Notes under the pieces: model-generated
Database searches by the model: none
What the model was told of the DNA's origin: nothing
The model's input: only the letters and a program-made list of their open reading frames with translations
NCBI GenBank assembly: GCA_937926555.1
Contig: CALAZX010000178.1
Coordinates: 1 to 11,234 of the forward strand
Length of the DNA: 11,234 nt
DNA from: an uncultured Negativicutes bacterium
Lineage (GTDB): Bacteria > Bacillota > Negativicutes > Acidaminococcales > Acidaminococcaceae
Direction of reading: 5' to 3'
Made by a program: the position numbers and the translations under genes
In this document: piece after piece, positions 1 through 5,471 of the stretch
How positions within the stretch are numbered: position 1 is the stretch's first letter
Layout of the letters: every line of letters starts with the position of its first letter

Positions 1-1232
1 CCGGCAACAATCTCACTGTGAGTGCTGAAGCCGCAGCGGACGGCGGCAAAGACTATACGGTGGCACTGAACAAGGAACTTGTTCTCTCCGACGCAGGCAG
101 CCTGACCTTCAAGGACACCGTCATCAATGAGACGGGCATGAGCGTCAAGGACGGTCCTGCCATCCAGAAAGAGAACGTGGATATGGGTGGCAACATCATC
201 CATAATGTGGCAGCGGGCGCTGTGGATACCGACGCTGTGAACCTGAAACAGATGAACGACGCTATCGCAGCCCTGGAGAACGATACGCTGGCAGCTGACG
301 AGAACGCGCTGAAACTGAACGGCAAGACTCTCTCCATGAGCGTGAAGGATACCGCCGGGAACGAAGTGAAAGGCAGCGTGGACCTGACAGACCTTCTGGA
401 CATCGATGGTGACGGCAACACCACCTACACCCTGACCGGCACGGAGAACGGTGACAATACCACCACCATCACCCTGACGGACAGTGACGGCAACAAGAAC
501 GATGTCACCGTGGCAAGCAGAGACACGAGAAACACCGTGGCTGCGGGTACCAACGTGAGCATCGAGGGAAAAGCCAACACCGTCGGCGGGACGGAGTACA
601 CCGTGAGCGTGAAGGCTGACGGCAAGGTGGAGAAAGACAATGCCGGAATCATCAGCGGCGGCGCAGTCTATGCGGAGACCCGTGTGGCTGAGGACGGCAA
701 TTATGTGAAGCAGGCGAACACCGCAGGGGAGAACCTGACAGCGCTGGACAACCAGGTGAAAAACAATGCGGACGGCATCGAGGAACTGGGAGAAGCTATC
801 TCCGGTTTCGGCGGTCAGCTGGGCGACATGGACAACCGCATCAGCAAAGTGGGCGCGGGCGCGGCAGCACTGGCAGCCCTGCATCCGCAGGATTTCGACC
901 CCTCCAGCAAGTGGGACTTCTCCGCAGGCTTCGGTAACTACAAGAACGCCAATGCGGCGGCAATGGGCCTGTTCTGCCAGCCGGATGACCGGACCATGTT
1001 CAACCTGGGCTGGACCCTGGGAGATGACCGGAACATGATCAATGCGGGCTTCACCGTGAAACTGGGCAAGATCAACAAATTCATGGGACTGTCCAGACCT
1101 GAGATGGCTGTACGTCTTGAGAAACAGGAGAAAGAGATTGAGACGCTGAAAGCCAACCAGGCACAGCGGGACGCACAGATGGCCGAGATCATCCGCCAGC
1201 TGGAACTGCTCAAAAAACAGAGCCTGAAATAA
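1..1232 (+). CDS. Trimeric autotransporter adhesin (YadA-like), C-terminal part, 5' truncated by the window edge
   Basis: The frame is open from the left edge (first full codon at base 3) and ends with TAA at 1230-1232, so about 409 residues of a longer surface protein are seen. Residues below count the GTG at 18 as 1. A YadA head/neck motif (VDMGGNIIHNVAAG, 54-67, then DAVNLKQM) is followed by Thr/Asp/Gly-rich stalk sequence, a stalk helix at about 235-280, and a C-terminal anchor at about 279-350. The anchor shows four amphipathic strands (about 297-308, 312-322, 326-337, 339-350); in this family three subunits together form a 12-strand outer-membrane barrel that exports the passenger. Oddly, the chain does not stop at the last strand: about 54 more residues (351-404), rich in Glu, Lys, Gln and Leu, form a predicted coiled coil that should lie in the periplasm. 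The host must therefore have an outer membrane. Ligand specificity cannot be read from this part. The family call is firm; the N-terminus and signal peptide lie outside the window. Confidence 0.93.
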   Translation, partial: GNNLTVSAEAAADGGKDYTVALNKELVLSDAGSLTFKDTVINETGMSVKDGPAIQKENVDMGGNIIHNVAAGAVDTDAVNLKQMNDAIAALENDTLAADENALKLNGKTLSMSVKDTAGNEVKGSVDLTDLLDIDGDGNTTYTLTGTENGDNTTTITLTDSDGNKNDVTVASRDTRNTVAAGTNVSIEGKANTVGGTEYTVSVKADGKVEKDNAGIISGGAVYAETRVAEDGNYVKQANTAGENLTALDNQVKNNADGIEELGEAISGFGGQLGDMDNRISKVGAGAAALAALHPQDFDPSSKWDFSAGFGNYKNANAAAMGLFCQPDDRTMFNLGWTLGDDRNMINAGFTVKLGKINKFMGLSRPEMAVRLEKQEKEIETLKANQAQRDAQMAEIIRQLELLKKQSLK

Positions 1233-1284
1233 CAGGGGAACAAAAGAATACAGGGACTGCGGAACCCGCTTTCCCTGACGAAGG

Positions 1285-1321
1285 CACCCTCCCTGCCCGG
1301 ATCGGGCGGGGAGGGTGTTTT
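1285..1321 (+). terminator. Strong intrinsic terminator after the autotransporter gene
   Basis: A 15-bp stem (left arm 1285-1299, right arm 1303-1317, one T-G wobble) closes a 3-base loop GAT and is followed by TTTT at 1318-1321. It lies 53 bases after the stop codon and separates the adhesin gene from the next transcription unit. Confidence 0.92.
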
Positions 1322-1350
1322 CCATGCGCGAAATACGTTCCTATCATAAA

Positions 1351-1379
1351 TTGACAAAAAAGACCCGATATAATACCAT
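1351..1379 (+). promoter_or_regulatory. Probable sigma-70-type promoter for the thioesterase operon
   Basis: A perfect -35 hexamer TTGACA lies at 1351-1356. A perfect TATAAT lies at 1369-1374 but only 12 bases downstream, too close for a standard promoter. With a 17-base spacer the -10 would be TACCAT (1374-1379, 4 of 6 matches). Either way transcription should start near 1381-1386, just after the adhesin terminator and about 75 bases before the chosen start of the next gene. Confidence 0.65.
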
Positions 1380-1407
1380 TAAACAGTATGGAAAAATGTT
1401 TCCGGAA

Positions 1408-1439
1408 CCATCCCCCGGCAGAAGGAGAACGGGGGACGG
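1408..1439 (+). promoter_or_regulatory. Leader hairpin with an SD-like sequence in its loop
   Basis: TCCCCCG (1411-1417) pairs perfectly with CGGGGGA (1430-1436), and CC/GG can add an outer step across an A-C mismatch. The 12-base loop (1418-1429) contains AAGGAG. It is followed by a purine-only run leading to the start codon at 1460. The structure is seen in the sequence; a regulatory role is only a possibility. Confidence 0.4.
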
Positions 1440-1459
1440 AGGAGAGAAAAAAGGAGAGA

Positions 1460-1966
1460 ATGGCAGTGGAACAAGCTGGAATCAGATGTGATTTTTCCGG
1501 CTCCCAGCTGGCCCGGGATCCCAAGACAGGAAATTTTCTGGACGTGGCTGCGAGGGTGCGGGAGATCTACAGCACCAACCGGTTCATGATGGATTTCATG
1601 TATATCAATATCGATGAGATAAAATGCGGCAACTGCACCGTCAGTCTGAAGATAGACCCGGAGCGGCACGCCAACCACCGCCGGGTTGTCCATGGCGGCG
1701 TGCTGACAGCACTGGCCGACGCGGTGCTGGGCGTCACCGGCGCCTCGGTGGGGGAAGTGGTGGTCACCGCCAGCTTCTCCATGAACTTCATCCGCAACAT
1801 CCGGATGGGGGAGACCGCGCGGATGGTCAGCCATGTGAAGCATCACGGCCGCACCACCATGGTCATCGAGGGCGAGATGTACGACGAGGAGAACCGCCTG
1901 ATGGCCACTATGCTGGCCACCATGATGAATGTGGACAAGTTCGAGGGGATTCCCGCCAAGTGGTGA
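1460..1966 (+). CDS. PaaI/YdiI-like hotdog-fold thioesterase
   Basis: The 168-residue protein has the hotdog thioesterase core of the PaaI group, enzymes that hydrolyse acyl-CoA thioesters in the cytoplasm. The hallmark helix motif HGGVLTALADAVLG is at residues 78-91, with HGG at 78-80 and the acidic residue of the active-site helix at D87; the following strands (VVTASFSMNFIRNI, then GETARMVSHVKHHGRTT) fit the family. An in-frame ATG at 1388 would add 24 residues without homology, has no SD and lies almost on the predicted transcription start. The ATG at 1460 has AAGGAG at 1451-1456 and purine-rich sequence before it, so it is preferred, although the spacing is short. The gene is the first of a likely operon; a class IV aminotransferase-fold gene begins 105 bases after the stop. 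The acyl substrate is unknown. The PaaI name here means fold, not phenylacetate catabolism, since no paa genes are nearby. Confidence 0.85.
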   Translation: MAVEQAGIRCDFSGSQLARDPKTGNFLDVAARVREIYSTNRFMMDFMYINIDEIKCGNCTVSLKIDPERHANHRRVVHGGVLTALADAVLGVTGASVGEVVVTASFSMNFIRNIRMGETARMVSHVKHHGRTTMVIEGEMYDEENRLMATMLATMMNVDKFEGIPAKW

Positions 1967-2019
1967 GAAACCCTGCCTGAGGGCAATAAAAACACAACAA
2001 TACAATAATACAACGAGAG

Positions 2020-2053
2020 GTCCGGCGGCTTTCCGGGTAGAAGGCCCGCGGAC
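2020..2053 (+). promoter_or_regulatory. Stable hairpin directly upstream of the aminotransferase-like gene's ribosome binding site
   Basis: Arms 2020-2033 and 2040-2053 pair at 12 of 14 positions (one T-G wobble, one 2x2 internal loop) around the 6-base loop CGGGTA. The hairpin ends four bases before the SD GGAGGA (2058-2063). It has no T-run, so it is not a terminator; it could affect translation or stabilise or process the mRNA between the two genes. The pairing is seen, the role is inferred. Confidence 0.45.
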
Positions 2054-2071
2054 AGATGGAGGAACGACAAG

Positions 2072-2932
2072 ATGAATGAGAATCTGGTAATGATCAACGG
2101 TGAGATCCTGGACGGCCAGGAAGCGAAATTCCCGGTAGCGGACAGAGCCCACCAGTTCGGTGACGGTGTGTTCGAGATCGTCACGGTGCATGAGGGCAAG
2201 GCTTTCATGCTGGAGGAGCATATGGAGCGCTTCTTCGAGAACATGGTGAAGGTGAAGATGCCTGTTGTCTACATGGTGGAGGAGCTGGTTGAGTTCCACA
2301 AAGAGCTGATCGAGGCCTCCGGCATGGTGGAAGGCGAGATCTACAGCCAGCTGAGCCGCGGCGTGGGCCCCTACGAGCTGGACTTCCCGGAACAGTGCAT
2401 TCCCGAGCTGGTGATGCAGGTGATTCCGGTGGACCGGGCGAAGCAGGAGGCGCTGCGTCAGGAAGGTGTCAACCTGATGACCGTTCCCGACGACCGCTGG
2501 GGCCATTGCGACATCAACACCCTGAACCGCATGCCCGAGGTGCTGGCACGTCATACCGCCCGGGTGGGCCACTGCTATGACGCGCTGTTCGTGCGGGAGG
2601 AGAAGATCACCGAGGCGCCGGAGGCTGCGTTCATGCTGGTGAAGGACGAGATCCTCTGGACCTATCCGGCCAAGAAGAACATCCGGACCAACCTGGTGCG
2701 TGACCTGATCAAGAAGAAACTGGCGCCGCAGCTGGACCTGCAGGTGCTGGAGAAGGCGTTCACCAAAGAGTTCGCGCTGACGGCGGAGGAGGCGTTCCTC
2801 TGTGACGCCCGGAACGGCATCATGCCCGTTGTGAAGATCGACCGCCGCAAAATCGGGGAGGGAGCTCCCGGACAGACTGCAAAAGACCTGCAGGCCGCGC
2901 TGGAAGCTTGTATGAAAGAATGCGGGAAGTAA
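2072..2932 (+). CDS. Class IV aminotransferase-fold protein lacking the PLP-binding lysine (probable pseudoenzyme)
   Basis: The 286-residue protein has the length and layout of D-amino-acid aminotransferase and aminodeoxychorismate lyase (PLP fold type IV). The N-terminal half is well kept: VADRAHQFGDGVFE (22-35) and EHMERFF (49-55), with R53 matching the phosphate-contacting Arg of the family. In family members the lysine that binds PLP lies in a motif like CDIKSLN or GLKHLN; here the same place reads CDINTLNR, so the lysine is N149 (codon AAC, 2516-2518). The Glu that pairs with the pyridine nitrogen is kept (E181), but the Ser/Asn-rich loop after it reads APEAAF, the phosphate-cup G-I-T reads N-L-V (207-209), and the usual Ser/Thr pair near 245 reads CDARNG. 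Transamination by the normal mechanism is therefore unlikely. The reading frame is intact and codon use matches its neighbours, so it is not an obvious pseudogene. The start is supported by GGAGGA eight bases upstream. The next gene overlaps its 3' end. The fold is firm; the function is unknown. Confidence 0.85.
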   Translation: MNENLVMINGEILDGQEAKFPVADRAHQFGDGVFEIVTVHEGKAFMLEEHMERFFENMVKVKMPVVYMVEELVEFHKELIEASGMVEGEIYSQLSRGVGPYELDFPEQCIPELVMQVIPVDRAKQEALRQEGVNLMTVPDDRWGHCDINTLNRMPEVLARHTARVGHCYDALFVREEKITEAPEAAFMLVKDEILWTYPAKKNIRTNLVRDLIKKKLAPQLDLQVLEKAFTKEFALTAEEAFLCDARNGIMPVVKIDRRKIGEGAPGQTAKDLQAALEACMKECGK

Positions 2933-3435
2933 GAGAGAACCGGAATCTGGTGCGGGGAGCCATCTGCCTGGCCATCGCGGCCGCGGCGCAGCTGCTGCGG
3001 GTGGCTTTCCCCTTCATCCCGCCGCTGGCCTCCATGTTCGTCATCGGCACCGTGGTGAATCTCTGCCTGGTGCTGGCGGTGTGGAGCAGCTCGCTGAAAT
3101 ATGCGGCGATCATGAGTTTCCTGCTGCCGCTGTTCGCCTACTTCCAGGGGGCCATGCCGCTGGTGCCCATGGTGGGCGTGATTTTCCTGGGGAACCTGGT
3201 GCTCTGCCTGGTGGCGGGGAAAGCCAAAGGCTGGAAACTCCTCATCCTGGGGCCCCTGACCAAGACCATGGTCCTGTGGGGCGGCACCGGCATCGTGGCG
3301 GACCTGTTCCATTTCCCGGCCAAGGTGGCGTTCCTGCTGCAGGTGCGGATGGGATACCCCCAGCTGATCACCGCGTTCCTGGGGATTCTGCTGGCCCGGC
3401 TCCTGTGGTCCAGACTGGCCCGCGGGCGCAATTAA
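2920..3435 (+). CDS. Small polytopic membrane protein, probable ECF-transporter S component
   Basis: The 171-residue protein is almost entirely hydrophobic, with about six predicted membrane segments (near 11-30, 36-56, 60-78, 80-98, 105-125 and 145-165) and a basic C-terminus. Size, segment count and style (short Arg-containing N-terminus, then AICLAIAAAAQLLR, and a GN in segment 4) resemble S components, the substrate-binding membrane subunits of energy-coupling-factor vitamin and metal importers, but I cannot name a substrate. No EcfA ATPase or EcfT gene is in the window; group II S components share a module encoded elsewhere. The ATG at 2920 overlaps the end of the aminotransferase-like gene by 13 bases and has no clear SD, suggesting translational coupling; a TTG at 2908 would add four residues. 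No terminator is visible before the tRNA promoter, which begins five bases after the stop. That it is a membrane protein is certain; the S-component call is moderate. Confidence 0.7.
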   Translation: MREVRENRNLVRGAICLAIAAAAQLLRVAFPFIPPLASMFVIGTVVNLCLVLAVWSSSLKYAAIMSFLLPLFAYFQGAMPLVPMVGVIFLGNLVLCLVAGKAKGWKLLILGPLTKTMVLWGGTGIVADLFHFPAKVAFLLQVRMGYPQLITAFLGILLARLLWSRLARGRN

Positions 3436-3439
3436 TAAG

Positions 3440-3469
3440 TTGACAAAAGCCCCTTCCTGGTGGTAATAT
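3440..3469 (+). promoter_or_regulatory. Promoter of the tRNA-Leu gene
   Basis: A perfect -35 TTGACA (3440-3445), an 18-base spacer and TAATAT (3464-3469) preceded by TG at 3461-3462 (extended -10). Transcription should start near 3476, some 14 bases before the mature tRNA. Confidence 0.75.
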
Positions 3470-3489
3470 AGTCAATGTTCCATATGTAT

Positions 3490-3576
3490 GCCGCTGTGGC
3501 GGAATAGGCAGACGCACTTGACTCAAAATCAAGCGGTGTAACAGCCGTGCCGGTTCGACTCCGGCCAGCGGCACCA
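3490..3576 (+). tRNA. tRNA-Leu, anticodon CAA, CCA encoded
   Basis: The acceptor stem GCCGCTG (3490-3496) pairs with CAGCGGC (3566-3572), followed by discriminator A3573 and an encoded CCA (3574-3576). The anticodon stem CTTGA/TCAAG (3517-3521, 3529-3533) encloses the loop CTCAAAA with anticodon CAA at 3524-3526, which reads UUG. A long variable arm, as in class II tRNAs (Leu, Ser, Tyr), lies between the anticodon arm and a standard T arm (GCCGG-TTCGACT-CCGGC). The gene stands alone between its own promoter and terminator. Confidence 0.97.
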
Positions 3577-3589
3577 ACCAGGCATACAG

Positions 3590-3620
3590 GCCCTTCCTCA
3601 GAAGAGGAGGGGCTTTTTTT
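3590..3620 (+). terminator. Intrinsic terminator of the tRNA-Leu gene
   Basis: A 10-bp stem (3590-3599 with 3604-3613, one T-G wobble) closes the loop AGAA and is followed by seven T's (3614-3620). It lies 13 bases after the tRNA's CCA. Confidence 0.93.
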
Positions 3621-3628
3621 GTTGTCCG

Positions 3629-3657
3629 TTGCTATCCGGGGTGATTTGGGGTACAAT
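3629..3657 (+). promoter_or_regulatory. Probable promoter of the 110-residue hypothetical gene
   Basis: TTGCTA (3629-3634, 4 of 6) and TACAAT (3652-3657, 5 of 6) are separated by exactly 17 bases. It lies just after the tRNA terminator and about 90 bases before the chosen start codon. Confidence 0.6.
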
Positions 3658-3747
3658 CAAGACAGAGGTGTTTTTCCTGCAAGGAAGAAATGCCGCTTCT
3701 GATGAGACGGTACGGAAAGAATCATGACAGACATTGGAGGGGACAGT

Positions 3748-4080
3748 ATGTCAAGAATAATCAATGGCAAGCCGGTTCACTACGATTACACGAAAATGAT
3801 CGCCGAAATCGCGGAGGAGATTGTCGCAGGACTTTCCCGTGACGACGAGATCCAGATTCTCAGGGGCAGACCCAGGGAGAGCGGCTACCGGCCGATTCTG
3901 GACTGGTATTTCAAAGAGGACGAGATGTATCTGCTCTGCTCTCCGGAGGATGACGACACGGTGGCGGGCCTGCGGGTGAAACGCCATGCACTGCGTCATT
4001 ACGAGAGCGTGAAGCCGAAACTGGAGACCATCCAGGTGTCGGACATGATGGCCGAGATGGAGGAGCTGAACACCCTGTAA
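3748..4080 (+). CDS. Hypothetical 110-residue soluble protein
   Basis: I do not recognise the family. The protein is soluble, with no signal peptide or membrane segment. It has a helical N-terminal third (about 14-30), a central block RGRPRESGYRPILDWYF (39-55) that looks like a conserved core, a beta-like YLLCSPEDDDTVAGLRV (61-77), a basic stretch around 76-92 and an acidic C-terminal helix (about 97-107). No Cys/His metal motif or nucleotide-binding loop is visible. The ATG at 3748 has GGAGG at 3736-3740, seven bases upstream, so it is preferred to the ATG at 3724, which has none. With its own promoter and terminator the gene forms a single-gene unit between tRNA-Leu and nfo, so the context gives no clue to its role. 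The open frame, good SD and codon use like its neighbours make it very likely a real gene. Confidence 0.8.
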   Translation: MSRIINGKPVHYDYTKMIAEIAEEIVAGLSRDDEIQILRGRPRESGYRPILDWYFKEDEMYLLCSPEDDDTVAGLRVKRHALRHYESVKPKLETIQVSDMMAEMEELNTL

Positions 4081-4116
4081 CGGCACGTTTTTTACAATTT
4101 AATGAAGATTTCACGG

Positions 4117-4145
4117 ATCCCCGCCGTTCTGGCGGGGATTTTCTT
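4117..4145 (+). terminator. Intrinsic terminator after the hypothetical gene
   Basis: A 9-bp perfect stem (4117-4125 with 4131-4139) closes the loop GTTCT and is followed by TTTTCTT (4139-4145). It lies 37 bases after the stop codon. Its T-run abuts the -35 of the next promoter. Confidence 0.9.
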
Positions 4146-4173
4146 GTTACTTGCCCTCTAAATGTGGTAAACT
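4144..4173 (+). promoter_or_regulatory. Candidate promoter for nfo
   Basis: TTGTTA (4144-4149, 4 of 6), an 18-base spacer and TAAACT (4168-4173, 4 of 6) with TG at 4165-4166 (extended -10). Use of this promoter would leave a 5' leader of about 200 bases before nfo. No LexA-type operator is visible near it. Confidence 0.45.
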
Positions 4174-4206
4174 GAAATAATAATACTTATTTTGTAGGAA
4201 AATCCG

Positions 4207-4308
4207 ATGCCGCGGAAAAAAGATGCTGTGCGGCGGAACGGGAAAAGTCCCGGAGCTGCGGAGCGGACAGAAAAAGATAACCATCCCGGAACTGCGGGAC
4301 GGTACTGA
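4207..4308 (+). CDS. Possible 33-residue basic small ORF in the nfo leader
   Basis: An ATG at 4207 with AGGAA at 4196-4200, about six to seven bases upstream, opens a 33-codon frame ending in TGA at 4306-4308. The product would start MPRKKDAVRRNGK and is rich in Lys, Arg and Gly. It could be a leader peptide or a small protein, or chance in an A/G-rich structured leader (it spans short inverted repeats such as CGGGA/TCCCG). I see no family likeness. Low confidence; listed because the leader is otherwise empty. Confidence 0.15.
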   Translation: MPRKKDAVRRNGKSPGAAERTEKDNHPGTAGRY

Positions 4309-4378
4309 AAAGCGGTATCACAAAAAATAAAAGCGATAAAAAGAGCTAGAAAAGAAGATAACAACAGGAGGTCTGTCT

Positions 4379-5215
4379 ATGTTGCATATAGGTTGTCATC
4401 TGTCCTCCAGCGACGGGTTCCTCGCCATGGGGAAGACCGCGCTGACCATCGAGGCGGATGTGTTCCAGTTTTTCACGAGAAATCCCCGGGGAAGCCGGGC
4501 GAAAGCCATCGACCCCGCCGACGCGGCGGCGCTGATGAAGCTGATGGAGGAGAAGGAGTTCCCCTGTATATTGGCCCATGCGCCTTACACGCTGAATCCC
4601 TGCTCCGCCACGGAGAAGACCCGGGAGTTCGCCCGGATGACCATGAAGGACGATCTGGAGCGGATGGAGTACACGCCGGGCCAGTATTACAATTTCCACC
4701 CGGGCAGCCACACGGGACAGGGCTCCGACAAGGGCGTCCGCCTAATCACGGACCTGCTCAACGAGCTGCTGAAGCCGGAGCAGACCACCACGGTGCTGCT
4801 GGAGACCATGTCCGGCAAGGGCACGGAGGTGGGCCGGAATTTCGAGGAGCTGGCGGCCATCATCCAGGGAGTGGAGCTGAAAGACAAGATCGGCGTCTGC
4901 CTGGACACCTGCCACATCTGGGACGGCGGCTACGATATCGTCAACGACCTGGACGGGGTGCTGCAGAAGTTTGACGACGTGGTGGGGCTGGACCGGCTGA
5001 AGACCATCCACCTCAACGACAGCCTCAACATCAGGAGCAGCCACAAGGACCGTCATGCCGCCATCGGCCAGGGAGAGATCGGCCTGGAGGCCATGGTACG
5101 CATCATCAACCATCCGGCTCTGCGGAACCTGCCTTTCTTCCTGGAGACCCCCAACGACCTGGAGGGCTACCACCGGGAGATCAACCTGCTCAGAAGCCAT
5201 TACAAGGAAGTCTGA
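4379..5215 (+). CDS. nfo: Endonuclease IV, AP endonuclease
   Basis: The 278-residue protein is a full-length AP endonuclease 2 family member (TIM barrel, three Zn ions). It cuts DNA 5' of abasic sites in base-excision repair and trims blocked 3' ends. Family motifs run in order: IGCHLSSSDG (4-13), FFTRNPR (31-37), HAPYTLNP (67-74), YNFHPGSH (104-111), LLETMSGKGTEVG (140-152), CLDTCHIWDGGYD (174-186), HLNDS (211-215), HKDRHAAIGQGEIG (222-235) and ETPND (256-260). All nine metal ligands known from E. coli Nfo have counterparts: H67, H107, E142, D176, H179, H211, D224, H226 and E256. AGGAGG at 4366-4371, seven bases before the ATG, fixes the start. The gene sits behind a leader of about 200 bases and is separated from recJ by a repeat-rich 348-base gap with its own promoter. 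No clear T-run terminator follows it. Confidence 0.97.
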   Translation: MLHIGCHLSSSDGFLAMGKTALTIEADVFQFFTRNPRGSRAKAIDPADAAALMKLMEEKEFPCILAHAPYTLNPCSATEKTREFARMTMKDDLERMEYTPGQYYNFHPGSHTGQGSDKGVRLITDLLNELLKPEQTTTVLLETMSGKGTEVGRNFEELAAIIQGVELKDKIGVCLDTCHIWDGGYDIVNDLDGVLQKFDDVVGLDRLKTIHLNDSLNIRSSHKDRHAAIGQGEIGLEAMVRIINHPALRNLPFFLETPNDLEGYHREINLLRSHYKEV

Positions 5216-5241
5216 GGCGGGTCTGAAGCATATGGTCATTA

Positions 5242-5276
5242 CCGGAAATCCGCGGAAAAGGGAGAATCCGCTCCGG
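5242..5276 (+). repeat. GC-rich hairpin just downstream of nfo
   Basis: CCGGA (5242-5246) pairs with TCCGG (5272-5276) and, across a 5-base bulge, GCGGA (5252-5256) pairs with TCCGC (5267-5271), leaving a 10-base loop. It has no T-run, so it is not a standard terminator, but it could protect the 3' end of the nfo mRNA. With the promoter and inverted repeats at 5324-5471 it accounts for most of the 5216-5563 gap, in which I see no supportable gene. Confidence 0.4.
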
Positions 5277-5323
5277 AAACGGGGAGAATCGTCCGGATTC
5301 GCGGCGGGAAAGCCAAGTGGCTA

Positions 5324-5352
5324 TTCACAGAACGGTGAAAGTTGGGTAAAAT
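5324..5352 (+). promoter_or_regulatory. Probable promoter of recJ
   Basis: TTCACA (5324-5329, 5 of 6) and TAAAAT (5347-5352, 5 of 6) are spaced by exactly 17 bases. Transcription would start near 5359, giving recJ a leader of about 205 bases made largely of inverted repeats. Confidence 0.6.
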
Positions 5353-5380
5353 GATAATGGAGGGGAATACGTTCTTTCCG

Positions 5381-5471
5381 CATTCCGGAAAATCCGGGGA
5401 GCGGCGGACGTACCGCCTTTTTCCTGTCCGGAGATTCCGGGCGGGTATCCGGTGGCGGAAGCCCCGGAATG
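5381..5471. repeat. Nested inverted repeat in the recJ leader, REP- or MITE-like
   Basis: CATTCCGG (5381-5388) and CCGGAATG (5464-5471) are perfect 8-bp inverted ends of a 91-base block. Inside it are a second perfect pair, ATTCCGGG (5434-5441) with CCCGGAAT (5463-5470), a small hairpin TCCG-GTGG-CGGA in its loop, and a GGCGG-ACGTA-CCGCC hairpin (5403-5417) followed by TTTTT (5418-5422). A 15-base unit recurs at 5384-5398 and 5427-5441 with 13 identities. The two outer pairings share the same right arm, so they exclude each other. It could be a dispersed palindromic repeat or an RNA switch with a weak terminator arm; a single copy cannot decide. Confidence 0.4.

Noticed and set aside
1388..1459. 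Longer thioesterase start at 1388
   Set aside because: It has no SD, lies within a few bases of the predicted transcription start, and adds 24 residues without likeness to the family.
2034..2050. A string loosely like the T-box AGGGTGG-N-ACCGCG sequence before the aminotransferase-like gene
   Set aside because: It matches only in part, there is no specifier stem, no terminator/antiterminator pair and no room for a full T-box leader.
1379..2572. A 397-codon minus-strand frame across the thioesterase and aminotransferase-like genes
   Set aside because: It is His- and Leu-rich, crosses two real genes and a promoter, and has no recognisable domain. It is a composition artefact.
3368..3577. Minus-strand frame containing AGVEPARLLHRLILSQVRL
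   Set aside because: This is the well-known false protein made by translating the antisense of tRNA-Leu; the tRNA explains it fully.
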